Shown in pieces: positions 17,913 through 25,506 of a DNA stretch of 64,000 bases; the stretch's first letter is position 1, and every line of letters begins with the position of its first letter. The notes under the pieces were generated by a model, which was not told where the DNA came from, searched no databases, and saw only the letters and a program-made list of their open reading frames with translations. This stretch comes from Sphingomonas hylomeconis (lineage in GTDB: Bacteria > Pseudomonadota > Alphaproteobacteria > Sphingomonadales > Sphingomonadaceae). Both the position numbers and the translations under genes were made by a program. Location of the stretch: NCBI RefSeq assembly GCF_025370105.1, contig NZ_JANQBK010000009.1, forward strand, positions 39,093 through 103,092. Reading direction: 5' to 3'.

Positions 17913-18650
17913 ATGCCCCCGATGACCGATCCGATCCTGATCGACGATCTAACACTCGCCTATGGCACGCAGCGCGTGCTGAGCGGGCTGTCGCTACGCG
18001 TGCCGGCCGGCAGCATCACCGCCCTATTGGGGGGCAACGGTGCCGGCAAATCGACCACCTTGTCGGCGTTGCTGGGCTTCACGCGCGCACAATCGGGTAG
18101 CATCGCGGTATGCGGGATCGACCCGGCGGCCGACCCCGACGGGGCCCGGCGGCACATTGCGTATCTGCCGGAGAATGTGGCGCTGTACGAACATCTCTCG
18201 GCCGTAGAAAATGCCGATTATCTGCTCGCGCTCTCCGGTGAGCGCCAGCCGCGCGACGCCATCGTCGAAGGGTTGGCGGCGGCCGGGCTGCAGGAACAGG
18301 CATGGGACCAGCGGCTCGGCGGCTTTTCCAAGGGCATGCGCCAGAAAGTGGCGATCGCGGTCGCGCTGTTGCGGCGCGTGCCGGTGTTGCTGCTCGACGA
18401 GCCGACATCGGGGCTCGATCCGCGTGCGACCGCGGACTTCAACGCGCTGCTGGTGCAGGTGCGCGCGCGCGGCACGGCGGTGCTGATGGTCACGCACGAC
18501 CTGCTCTCCGCCGCCGACATTGCCGACCGGATCGCCTTTATCGAGGCAGGCCGAGTGGCGCATGAAGCCTCGGCGAGCGGGGCGGAGCGCTTCGACGTGC
18601 GCGCGCTGCACGCCCGCTTCCAGGCCGGCGGCGCGAAGGTGGCGGCATGA
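17913..18650 (+). CDS. ABC transporter ATP-binding protein
   Basis: 245 aa. Walker A GGNGAGKST near residue 40, signature segment GGFSKGMRQK near 135 (the degenerate SKGM form typical of export-type ABC-2 ATPases), Walker B LLLDEPTSGLD near 160 and H-loop VTHD. The ATG at 17913 was chosen because GAGG lies 6-9 bases upstream; the open frame extends further left without a good ribosome site. The stop overlaps the next gene by four bases (ATGA). With two following permeases it forms a complete ABC-2 type transporter. Similar to NosF/CcmA-class ATPases. The cargo is not evident. Confidence 0.92.
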   Translation: MPPMTDPILIDDLTLAYGTQRVLSGLSLRVPAGSITALLGGNGAGKSTTLSALLGFTRAQSGSIAVCGIDPAADPDGARRHIAYLPENVALYEHLSAVENADYLLALSGERQPRDAIVEGLAAAGLQEQAWDQRLGGFSKGMRQKVAIAVALLRRVPVLLLDEPTSGLDPRATADFNALLVQVRARGTAVLMVTHDLLSAADIADRIAFIEAGRVAHEASASGAERFDVRALHARFQAGGAKVAA

Positions 18651-20086
18651 GCATCGTGCGCCTGATCGCGCGTGACGAACTGCGGCTGATGGCGCGCAAC
18701 CGCGTCGCCGTGATCGCCGTCGTGCTGCTCGTGCTGCTGACGCTGGTGGCGGTGGCAAGCTCGTGGGCGCACCAGAACGGTATCGCCGAACTGCGCGGGC
18801 GCCATGCGCATGCGGCCGAATCCGCCTTCAAGGCGCAGCCCGACCGACATCCGCACCGCGTCGTCCATTACGGCACCTTCGTCTTCCGGCCGCTGGGGCC
18901 GCTCGCCGCTTTCGATCCGGGCGTCGACGCCTTTACCGGCAACAGCATGTTCCTGGAGGGGCACCGACAGAACACCGCCAATTTCGGCGATGCGCGGCAG
19001 AGTTCGCTGCTGGTGCGCTTCGGCCAGCTGACGCCCGCCTTCGTGCTGCAGGTGGTGGCGCCGCTGCTGCTGATCTTTCTCGGTTACGGGGCGCTCGCCC
19101 GCGAAACCGAACGCGGCACGTTGCGCCTGCTGATGCTGCAGGGCACCAGCCGTGGGCAGGTGGTGCGCGGCAAATTGCTGGCGCTCGGCGCCGTGGCGAT
19201 GCTTGCCGGCCTGCCGGCGATGATCGGCCTTGTCGGCATCGCAGGTCAGCCGGGCGCACTGGCGCTGCCGATGCTGGCGATTGCGCTTGGTTATGCCGGT
19301 TACCTGGCATTGTGGGCGGTGCTGATCCTGCTCGTCTCCACGCTGGTCCGCCGCAGCCGCGACGCCTTGCTGGCGTTGGTGGCATTGTGGGCGGTGGCAG
19401 TGATCCTGCTGCCGCGCGTCGCACCCGACGCGGCGAATGCAGCGGTGCCGCTGAGCAACCGGCTGCAGACCGAAGTCGCGGTCGCACGCGACCTGCGCAC
19501 GATGGGCGATAGCCATAATCCGGACGATCCGCATTTCGCGCAGTTCAAGCAAGCGGCGCTGGATCGCTATGGCGTGGCGACGGTCGAGGATCTGCCGGTC
19601 AACTATAAGGGCCTGCTCGCGATCGAGGGCGAGCGGCTGAGCGCCTCGCTGTACGATCGCTATGCCGATGCGAGCTATGCCGCCCAGGCGCGGCAGAACG
19701 GGCTGGTCGACTGGGTCGGGCTGCTCAGCCCCACCATCGCGCTGCGGTCGCTGTCGATGGCTGCGGCGGGCACCGATTTCGCAGGGCATCGCCGCTTCCT
19801 CGAACAGGCCGAGGCATATCGCTTCGCGCTGGTTCAGCGGCTCAACCGGCTGCAGATGGAAGACGTCAGCTACGCCGACGACGGCGCGACGGACGCCGGC
19901 GCAGATCGCCGCAAGCGGATCGCCGCACACAACTGGCAGGCAATGCCCGATTTCCGATTTTCTCCGCCAAGCGGCAGCACCCTGGTCGGCAAGGCGCTGC
20001 CCGGACTGGTGATCCTGTTAGGCTGGATGGCGGGCGCACTGGCCTCGCTGGCGTTTGCCAGCCGCCGTCTGGGAGCACGCCGATGA
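18647..20086 (+). CDS. ABC-2 type permease (DUF3526-like), first of two
   Basis: 479 aa. One N-terminal transmembrane helix (about 23-43), a large periplasmic segment, then a cluster of helices (about 125-265), a second extracytoplasmic segment and a C-terminal helix (about 445-470). The layout matches the DUF3526 group of ABC-2 permeases that occur in pairs behind an ATPase. It overlaps both neighbours by four bases (ATGA each side), so the three genes are translationally coupled. Family assignment is by pattern memory and topology. Confidence 0.75.
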   Translation: MSIVRLIARDELRLMARNRVAVIAVVLLVLLTLVAVASSWAHQNGIAELRGRHAHAAESAFKAQPDRHPHRVVHYGTFVFRPLGPLAAFDPGVDAFTGNSMFLEGHRQNTANFGDARQSSLLVRFGQLTPAFVLQVVAPLLLIFLGYGALARETERGTLRLLMLQGTSRGQVVRGKLLALGAVAMLAGLPAMIGLVGIAGQPGALALPMLAIALGYAGYLALWAVLILLVSTLVRRSRDALLALVALWAVAVILLPRVAPDAANAAVPLSNRLQTEVAVARDLRTMGDSHNPDDPHFAQFKQAALDRYGVATVEDLPVNYKGLLAIEGERLSASLYDRYADASYAAQARQNGLVDWVGLLSPTIALRSLSMAAAGTDFAGHRRFLEQAEAYRFALVQRLNRLQMEDVSYADDGATDAGADRRKRIAAHNWQAMPDFRFSPPSGSTLVGKALPGLVILLGWMAGALASLAFASRRLGARR

Positions 20087-21345
20087 TACTGTTTCGCCAC
20101 GAATGCCGGCTGCTGCTGCGGCAGCGGCTGACCGTCGGTGCCCTGGCGTTGCTGGCGCTGCTGACCATGGCCGCCCTCGCCGGCGGCATGGCCGAAGTCG
20201 CCCGCCAGCGCGCTGCGATCGCCGCCATTCCGGCCGCGCACGCGGAGGATATCGGCGCCATCGCCGATTACGTCGATCGCACGAAGGACGCTGGCAGCGC
20301 CGCTTATTACAGCTTCCATCCGACCTGGGACGCCCCGGCACCGCTGGCGTTCGCGGCGCTCGGCATGCGCGATATTTCGCCGTACATCCTGCGCGTCCGC
20401 GCGCTGGGCCTCGAGGCGCAGATCTATGATGGCGAAACGTTCAATCCCGAGCTCGCGCTGCCGGGGCGCTTCGACTTTGCTTTCGTGCTGGTGTTCCTGG
20501 CGCCGCTGTTCGTGATCGCCCTGTTCCACGACCTCGTCTCCGGTGAGCGCGAGGCCGGGCGGCAGCGCATGCTCGAGGCGCTGCCGAACGGAGGGCGGGC
20601 ATTGTTGCGGCGCCGGATGGCGCTGCGGCTCTTGCTGCTGTGGGGCTTGCTCTGCCTTCCCTTCATGATCGCCGCGGCAAGCGCCGGCGTGGCAGTGTCC
20701 GCCGTGCTGATCGTGGTTGCGATTGTCGCCGCCTACCTGCTGTTCTGGGCCGCGCTGGCGGCGTTGGTCGGTCGCCTGCGGTGGAGCTCGGTGGCCAACG
20801 CCGCGACGCTGGCCGCCGCATGGCTGGTGCTGGTGCTGATCGTTCCCACGCTCGCCAACGTCGCGATCAACGCGTCGATACCGGTACATCAGGGGGCGGA
20901 GATCGCGATGGCGCAGCGCGAGGCGGTGAACGCCGCGTGGGACGTGCCGCGCGAGGCCACGATGCGCCGCTTCTATGCCGATCATCCCGAATGGGCGGAC
21001 TCGGCGCCGCTCGGCCCCAGATTCCATTACAAATGGTATCTCGCCTTTCATCAGAACGGCGATGCGCGCGTCGCGGACAAGGTGCACGCCTATCGCGCCG
21101 GGCTGGAGGCGCGCGATGCCACCGGCCGGTCGCTGGGCTGGGTACTGCCGTCGGTTGGCGTGCAGGCGTTGCTGACGCAGCTGGCGGGCAGCGATCTGGC
21201 CGCGCAACTCGCCTATCAGGACCGAATCCGCGCGTTCCACGCGCGGCTGCGGGCTTTCTATTACGGCTATCTTTTCCGCGACCGGCCGTTCGCCAAGGCT
21301 GACTTTGACCGCGCGCCCCGCTTCAAGGATGTCCCCCGTGGCTGA
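20083..21345 (+). CDS. ABC-2 type permease (DUF3526-like), second of two
   Basis: 420 aa, same architecture as the upstream permease: an N-terminal helix, a periplasmic part around residues 45-125, a helix bundle (about 130-265) and a long soluble C-terminal part, here without an obvious terminal transmembrane helix. Probably pairs with the preceding permease as a heterodimer. The last codons overlap a GTG start at 21338 that belonged to a now truncated methyltransferase gene. Confidence 0.72.
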   Translation: MILFRHECRLLLRQRLTVGALALLALLTMAALAGGMAEVARQRAAIAAIPAAHAEDIGAIADYVDRTKDAGSAAYYSFHPTWDAPAPLAFAALGMRDISPYILRVRALGLEAQIYDGETFNPELALPGRFDFAFVLVFLAPLFVIALFHDLVSGEREAGRQRMLEALPNGGRALLRRRMALRLLLLWGLLCLPFMIAAASAGVAVSAVLIVVAIVAAYLLFWAALAALVGRLRWSSVANAATLAAAWLVLVLIVPTLANVAINASIPVHQGAEIAMAQREAVNAAWDVPREATMRRFYADHPEWADSAPLGPRFHYKWYLAFHQNGDARVADKVHAYRAGLEARDATGRSLGWVLPSVGVQALLTQLAGSDLAAQLAYQDRIRAFHARLRAFYYGYLFRDRPFAKADFDRAPRFKDVPRG

Positions 21346-21424
21346 CAGCAACCAGATGTTCCTCGAGATGTTTTCCGACCGCGCGCGTATCGCGCAGTAC
21401 GCCGACGGTCCGCGGCGCTTCACG
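21338..21424 (+). pseudogene. 5' remnant of a SAM-dependent methyltransferase gene
   Basis: GTG at 21338 overlaps the permease stop. The first 30 codons (MADSNQMFLEMFSD, then RIAQYADGPRRFTP) resemble the N-terminus of small class I methyltransferases, which often begin FSDP..VARYAEGP.RFVPG. The sequence then runs directly into a LysR fragment in another frame, so the rest of the gene was lost in a deletion. Recognition rests on a short segment. Confidence 0.5.
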
Positions 21425-21968
21425 CCACCCCGATATCGAGGTCGACCTCGTCTCCAGCAACCGTATTGTCGATGTCGTCGGTGAAGGGTTCGATGCAGGC
21501 GTACGCTATGGCGGCATCGTGCCTGAAGACATGGTCGCGCAGCGTCTTTCCGGCGACCTCAGATGGGTCGTCGCGGGATCCCCACGTTATCTGGACGAGC
21601 ATGGCACGCCGACCCATCCGGACGAGTTGAAGCAGCACCGATGCCTTGGGGTTCGGCTCGGTGACGACAGCGTCTACCGCTGGGAGTTCGAGGGACCGAA
21701 GGGTGACTTCGACGTGCCCAGCAAAAGCGCGATGACCGCCGACGACAGCCGCTCGACCCTGGCAATGGCACTGAACGGTGCAGGTCTGACGTTCGGGCTT
21801 GAGCCACTGCTTGCCAAGCATGTCGCCGATGGCAACCTGCCGCTGGTGCTAACCGACTGGGCAACGACGGGGCCGGCCTTCTATCTCTACTATTCCGGAC
21901 GACGGCAGCTACCAGCAGGATTGCGGGCTCTGCTGGCCATAGCGGGTGAACTAAAGCCCCTCGGCTGA
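21423..21968 (+). pseudogene. LysR-type regulator, C-terminal substrate-binding-domain remnant
   Basis: An open frame of about 181 codons from 21423 reads HPDIEVDLVSSNRIVDVVG, EGFDAGVRYGG, DMVAQRLSGDLRWVVAGSP, and ends in GLRALLAIAGELKPLG. This is the effector-binding domain of a LysR regulator of the group with FDAGIR-type motifs. The helix-turn-helix and linker are missing and replaced by the methyltransferase stub, so it is not expected to act as a regulator. An internal ATG at 21519 could in theory start a 149-aa peptide. Confidence 0.8.
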
Positions 21969-22309
21969 TGCATACGCATGTTTCAGGTATTCAGCTCGGC
22001 CGTCGCGGCCGCGTTCTAGATCGCACCCTTCGTCGGGTGACTGGCAGGACTCAATGACAGCCATCCAGCGCTGGCCCGCTGCTTCCCCAAACCAGACGCT
22101 CGTTCATATTTCGATTTCTCTGGGATTGACCGCAATGTGCCGGTGCACCTTTCAATGGATCCTAGTTAATGCGGCATTGGTTTGGTGAGCAGTCGCCGCT
22201 TGGCTGAGCGCTTCGGGCGCTGCCGCACGGTCGTTCAAGCGCATCCATAACGTCGAGGATTCGTCACCCCGCCAGAACTTCCGCGAAAGCCCGCAGCGTC
22301 GCGGTGTCA
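21969..22309. other. Intergenic region with one dispersed-motif copy
   Basis: No gene seen. It includes the dispersed motif at 22085-22107. A minus-strand scrap directly after the MFS stop reads DDTATLRAFAEVLAG before its own stop, possibly the end of another lost gene. Confidence 0.3.
22085..22107 (+). repeat. Dispersed intergenic motif, copy 1
   Basis: CCCCAAACCAGACGCTCG followed by TTCAT. One of at least five related intergenic copies in this window sharing a CCCAA start and a GACGTTCGTTCAT-like end. Confidence 0.5.
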
Positions 22310-23812
22310 TCAGAGAGTGATAGGGACCAATTCTGGCTGAACATGGCCTTCGTCGGCTTCATTGAGGTGCAAGATCGCGAGGTTTCGTTCGTGTTGCTTT
22401 CTGTCGATTTTATAGAGGAATAGCAGCCCGATTGCGACGAGCGTCATGCCGATAACCGTCGGCAGATACAGTAGCCCGAGCCCATAGATCATGGTGGGAT
22501 CCACCGCGCCGGGCTTTGCGTCGCGCGGAAAGGCGATCAGCGAAAGAACGCCGCCGGACACCATTACGCCGAGGCCCGACACTGCCTTCGTGAAGAACTG
22601 ATCTGCGGAGAAAAGCAGCCCTTCCGATCTCTGGCCGGTGCCGACCGCCACATCCTCGACCACGTCGGCGAGCATCGAATTCATCATCACCGCACTCATC
22701 ACGTAAAACAGTCCGAGGAAGAAAGCCTCGCTCGCAAGTATGGCAAACAGGGCGTCCGAGCCGTTCCGTGGCATCAGATCCAGCAGTCTGAGGGCGATTG
22801 GTATCACCCCATTCAGCAGACCGAGCGTATAACAGGTTATTGTCCCGCGACGCTTGCCCAGTTTGCGGCTGACCAATCCCACTGTTAGCGCGCCGCAAAG
22901 TGCCCCGGCGGCGCCAAGCGTGGCCATGAGCGACAGTTGGGCTTGCGACAACTCCCAGAAGTACAATCCGAAGTAGAGATCCAGCCCGGTCTTCGCCCCG
23001 GCGGCCACCGACTGGAACCCCCCTACCCCTAGCATCACGAGCGCAGACCGGTTTCGCAGGATGCCCCGCGTATCGGCCCAGAATGTCCCCCCGGACCGGC
23101 CCTGCGGGGTCGGACGCCGTAAAAAGGGAATGAAGCGGTGCGTCGCTGCGGCCGAGATCAAGATCACCGCGAACATGATCAACGACATTGTTAACGAGAA
23201 GCCGAAATAGCCAGCGCTCTCCGTCGCACCACCCGATCCGTCCGGCCGCTCGCGCATGAAGACCTCAAGACCGAGAACCGTTACCAGGAGTCCGGCGATG
23301 GTCCGGAAGAAAATGCGGAAATTCACGATCCGCGTCCGGCCATCATAGTCCTCTACGAGTTCGGGCGCGAGCGCGGCAGAGGGGAGTTCGAAGAAGGTGT
23401 CGGCAACGCGGATCAGCAGCAGGCAACCGAACAGCCAGGCCAGCAGCACATTGTCGGCCAGACCGCCCGGGGGGTTCCAGAGCAGGAAAAACCCGACTGC
23501 CAGCGGGGCGGCCGAAAGATACATGAACGGGTGCCGCCGCCCCCATGGCGAGCGAAAGCGGTCCGACAGATGGCCTACGACAGGATCGCAGATCGCGTCG
23601 AAGACGAGAATCACCGTGATGACCACGGAGACGCTGGTCGGCGACAAACCCAGCACTTGGTTATAGTATAGCAGGAGGAACGCGCTCAGCGCGCGCATTT
23701 TGATACCGCTCGAGACGGCACCCAGCCCGTAAAGAGCCTGCGTGATGAAACCGGCGGTCGGTCTTTCGCCGGCGCGCGAGGCTTCAGAGTTCGACATCGA
23801 GCAGCCTGACAT
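22310..23812 (-). CDS. MFS transporter of the GPH/MFS_2 cation symporter group
   Basis: 500 aa, 12 predicted helices. The segments ICDPVVGHLSDR (near residue 74) and SPWGRRHPFMY (near 88) are characteristic of glycoside-pentoside-hexuronide:cation symporters. It imports a small metabolite across the inner membrane. A second possible start (ATG 23797) would shorten the protein by five residues. It overlaps the DUF4387 gene and is the last gene of the TonB receptor/AtuA-like/DUF4387/MFS operon, where it would complete the import path begun by the receptor. Confidence 0.85.
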   Translation of the reverse strand: MSGCSMSNSEASRAGERPTAGFITQALYGLGAVSSGIKMRALSAFLLLYYNQVLGLSPTSVSVVITVILVFDAICDPVVGHLSDRFRSPWGRRHPFMYLSAAPLAVGFFLLWNPPGGLADNVLLAWLFGCLLLIRVADTFFELPSAALAPELVEDYDGRTRIVNFRIFFRTIAGLLVTVLGLEVFMRERPDGSGGATESAGYFGFSLTMSLIMFAVILISAAATHRFIPFLRRPTPQGRSGGTFWADTRGILRNRSALVMLGVGGFQSVAAGAKTGLDLYFGLYFWELSQAQLSLMATLGAAGALCGALTVGLVSRKLGKRRGTITCYTLGLLNGVIPIALRLLDLMPRNGSDALFAILASEAFFLGLFYVMSAVMMNSMLADVVEDVAVGTGQRSEGLLFSADQFFTKAVSGLGVMVSGGVLSLIAFPRDAKPGAVDPTMIYGLGLLYLPTVIGMTLVAIGLLFLYKIDRKQHERNLAILHLNEADEGHVQPELVPITL

Positions 23813-24089
23813 ATTGCTGGCCGCCGTGCATATCCCGTTCCATTGTTCCCCCTTGCGGCGTGGCTCGGGGGTAGGAGAATTTCAGCACCGAGAGATCGGT
23901 TACCATGAAGCGCTTCATCCGTACGGGATCGACGCCGAACATCGCGGCGACGGCCGAACTCGTGAGCGACGGCGCATCCGAGTAGCGCGCGAAGGTCTCG
24001 GCATCGGGAAAGAAAAGATCGACGGTAATCCAAAAGGGACCGGCATTCTTCGAACGGACGTGCGAGCAGACGTCATTCAGCTTCGGCAT
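23784..24089 (-). CDS. DUF4387 family protein, AtuA-associated
   Basis: 101 aa, acidic N-terminus. It contains CSHVRSKNAGPFWITVDLFF and MFGVDPVRMKRF, the conserved pattern of DUF4387 proteins, which are nearly always encoded next to, or fused to, AtuA-like (DUF1446) proteins. It overlaps the AtuA-like gene by 17 bases and the MFS gene by up to 29. Probably a structural or catalytic subunit with the AtuA-like protein. The biochemical function is not established to my knowledge. Confidence 0.82.
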   Translation of the reverse strand: MPKLNDVCSHVRSKNAGPFWITVDLFFPDAETFARYSDAPSLTSSAVAAMFGVDPVRMKRFMVTDLSVLKFSYPRATPQGGTMERDMHGGQQYVRLLDVEL

Positions 24090-25473
24090 GACTCACCTCT
24101 TCCGTGGCAGGATATCGGATCCGCACGAGCTCCAGCGGGTCGTTAACTCTAACCACGTGATTCAACCTGAACTCGTAGACCTGCCCCCGCTCTATCTCGG
24201 CAGGGGAGAACGGAAACGCGTAGCTCGGCAATTCCTGGTCGAGGTTGAGCGGCATGTGGAAGAAGGCGGGGTTGCATGTCTTGGCGATCTGGGTCGCCAG
24301 CTGCTGCGTCGCCGCGGTTGCAACGAACATCAGGCCGATCTCGCGCGGCGCTGGCGCTGCCGCCTCCACCGCATCCCCCGTTACGCCGTTCCAACCATAA
24401 GCTCGAAGGGACACATCATAATCGCCGAGACGGGGGCCGATCGTCGCCTGCAGCCGCGATCGAAAGAACTCCTCCATCTGCGTGAGGAAGCGCGGGATCT
24501 CGGCCAACACGCCGCGGTCCTGGATTCCGACCAGCATGATGGTCTGAAACGGCCCACCGGATGCGCCCTCCAGTTTCATCGTGTAGGGCGCGGACTCGAA
24601 AACGGAACCCGACACCCGCACGATCCGATTGTCCAGGGCATCGTAGCGCGCCGTGCCCACGTCCAGGACGCCGCCGGGTTCGGTGAGCCGGAACGGATCA
24701 CTGTTCTCGTAAAGCATGTGAGCCGATACCGTCGTCGTGGTGCACGCATTGCTCATGGCCAGCGGCTCGACGTCGAAATGGTCGGCGCCGACCCGGACGA
24801 TGACGCCGCCGTCACGGGATCGAACCGTGCAGAGCCCGCCACATTCCGAAGTCTTGCCGGCATGCCAGGCCGCACCCGCGCCGGCGCCCATCATCAACGG
24901 GACCGCGGCGATGACGGCGGTGTCGGTCGTCCGCCCGCCAAGGACGATGTCGGCACCCCCGCGTAGCGCTTCGATATACGGTTCCGGACCCATAAGGGCG
25001 ACGATGTGGTCGCACGCTGCGAAGACGCCGGGCAAAATCTCCCCGACCGGTTCCAGCGGCATGATTGCTCCCGCCGCAGCACGCTCCTCGAGCAATGACG
25101 CCTTCTGTTCCGAATAGAGCAACGCGATGCTGGGGCTCAGCCCATTCTCGCGCGCTATCTCGACGGCGATGTCGTGCATCCAGTCGAGCGCCATGTCGCA
25201 CCCGCTGGTGCCGCACGAACCGATCAGCAGCGGGATGCCGGCGTCGGCTTGCGCTCGCATCAGGATGGCAAGATCCGTCTTGACTGCATCACGCGAGTAT
25301 TTGGACTTGCCCGTCGCAAGATACGCCGGCCCGCTGTCGGTGGAACCGGCGTCGCACGCGATCGCGTGCGCGCCCAACGCTATGCCGCGCGCGACGTCCG
25401 GCGCACGCACGCCGGCCCCAAGAGCACCGACCGGCACGATCACGTTGCAGGTGCGTCCAGGTGCCAGAGTCAT
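24073..25473 (-). CDS. AtuA-like (DUF1446) family protein
   Basis: 466 aa, cytoplasmic. Recognised by the N-terminal AIACDAGSTDSGP and the central GGRTTDTAVIAA segments, with GSCGTSGCD near residue 85. The family is named after AtuA of the acyclic terpene utilisation cluster of Pseudomonas, whose reaction is not settled, and members occur in many organic-acid and terpene catabolic operons. Together with DUF4387 it forms a two-gene unit, here between a TonB receptor (33 bp upstream) and an MFS symporter. Likely acts on the imported substrate. Confidence 0.85.
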   Translation of the reverse strand: MTLAPGRTCNVIVPVGALGAGVRAPDVARGIALGAHAIACDAGSTDSGPAYLATGKSKYSRDAVKTDLAILMRAQADAGIPLLIGSCGTSGCDMALDWMHDIAVEIARENGLSPSIALLYSEQKASLLEERAAAGAIMPLEPVGEILPGVFAACDHIVALMGPEPYIEALRGGADIVLGGRTTDTAVIAAVPLMMGAGAGAAWHAGKTSECGGLCTVRSRDGGVIVRVGADHFDVEPLAMSNACTTTTVSAHMLYENSDPFRLTEPGGVLDVGTARYDALDNRIVRVSGSVFESAPYTMKLEGASGGPFQTIMLVGIQDRGVLAEIPRFLTQMEEFFRSRLQATIGPRLGDYDVSLRAYGWNGVTGDAVEAAAPAPREIGLMFVATAATQQLATQIAKTCNPAFFHMPLNLDQELPSYAFPFSPAEIERGQVYEFRLNHVVRVNDPLELVRIRYPATEEVSHAEAE

Positions 25474-25506
25474 GGTCGCTTCCTGACGGGAGCAGCACGG
25501 CCGAGT

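Noticed and set aside
18218..19930. A 570-codon minus-strand open frame
   Set aside because: Antisense to the ABC ATPase and first permease; composition is Gln/His/Arg-rich and not protein-like.
24088..24966. A 292-codon plus-strand frame
   Set aside because: Antisense to the AtuA-like gene and compositionally a shadow.
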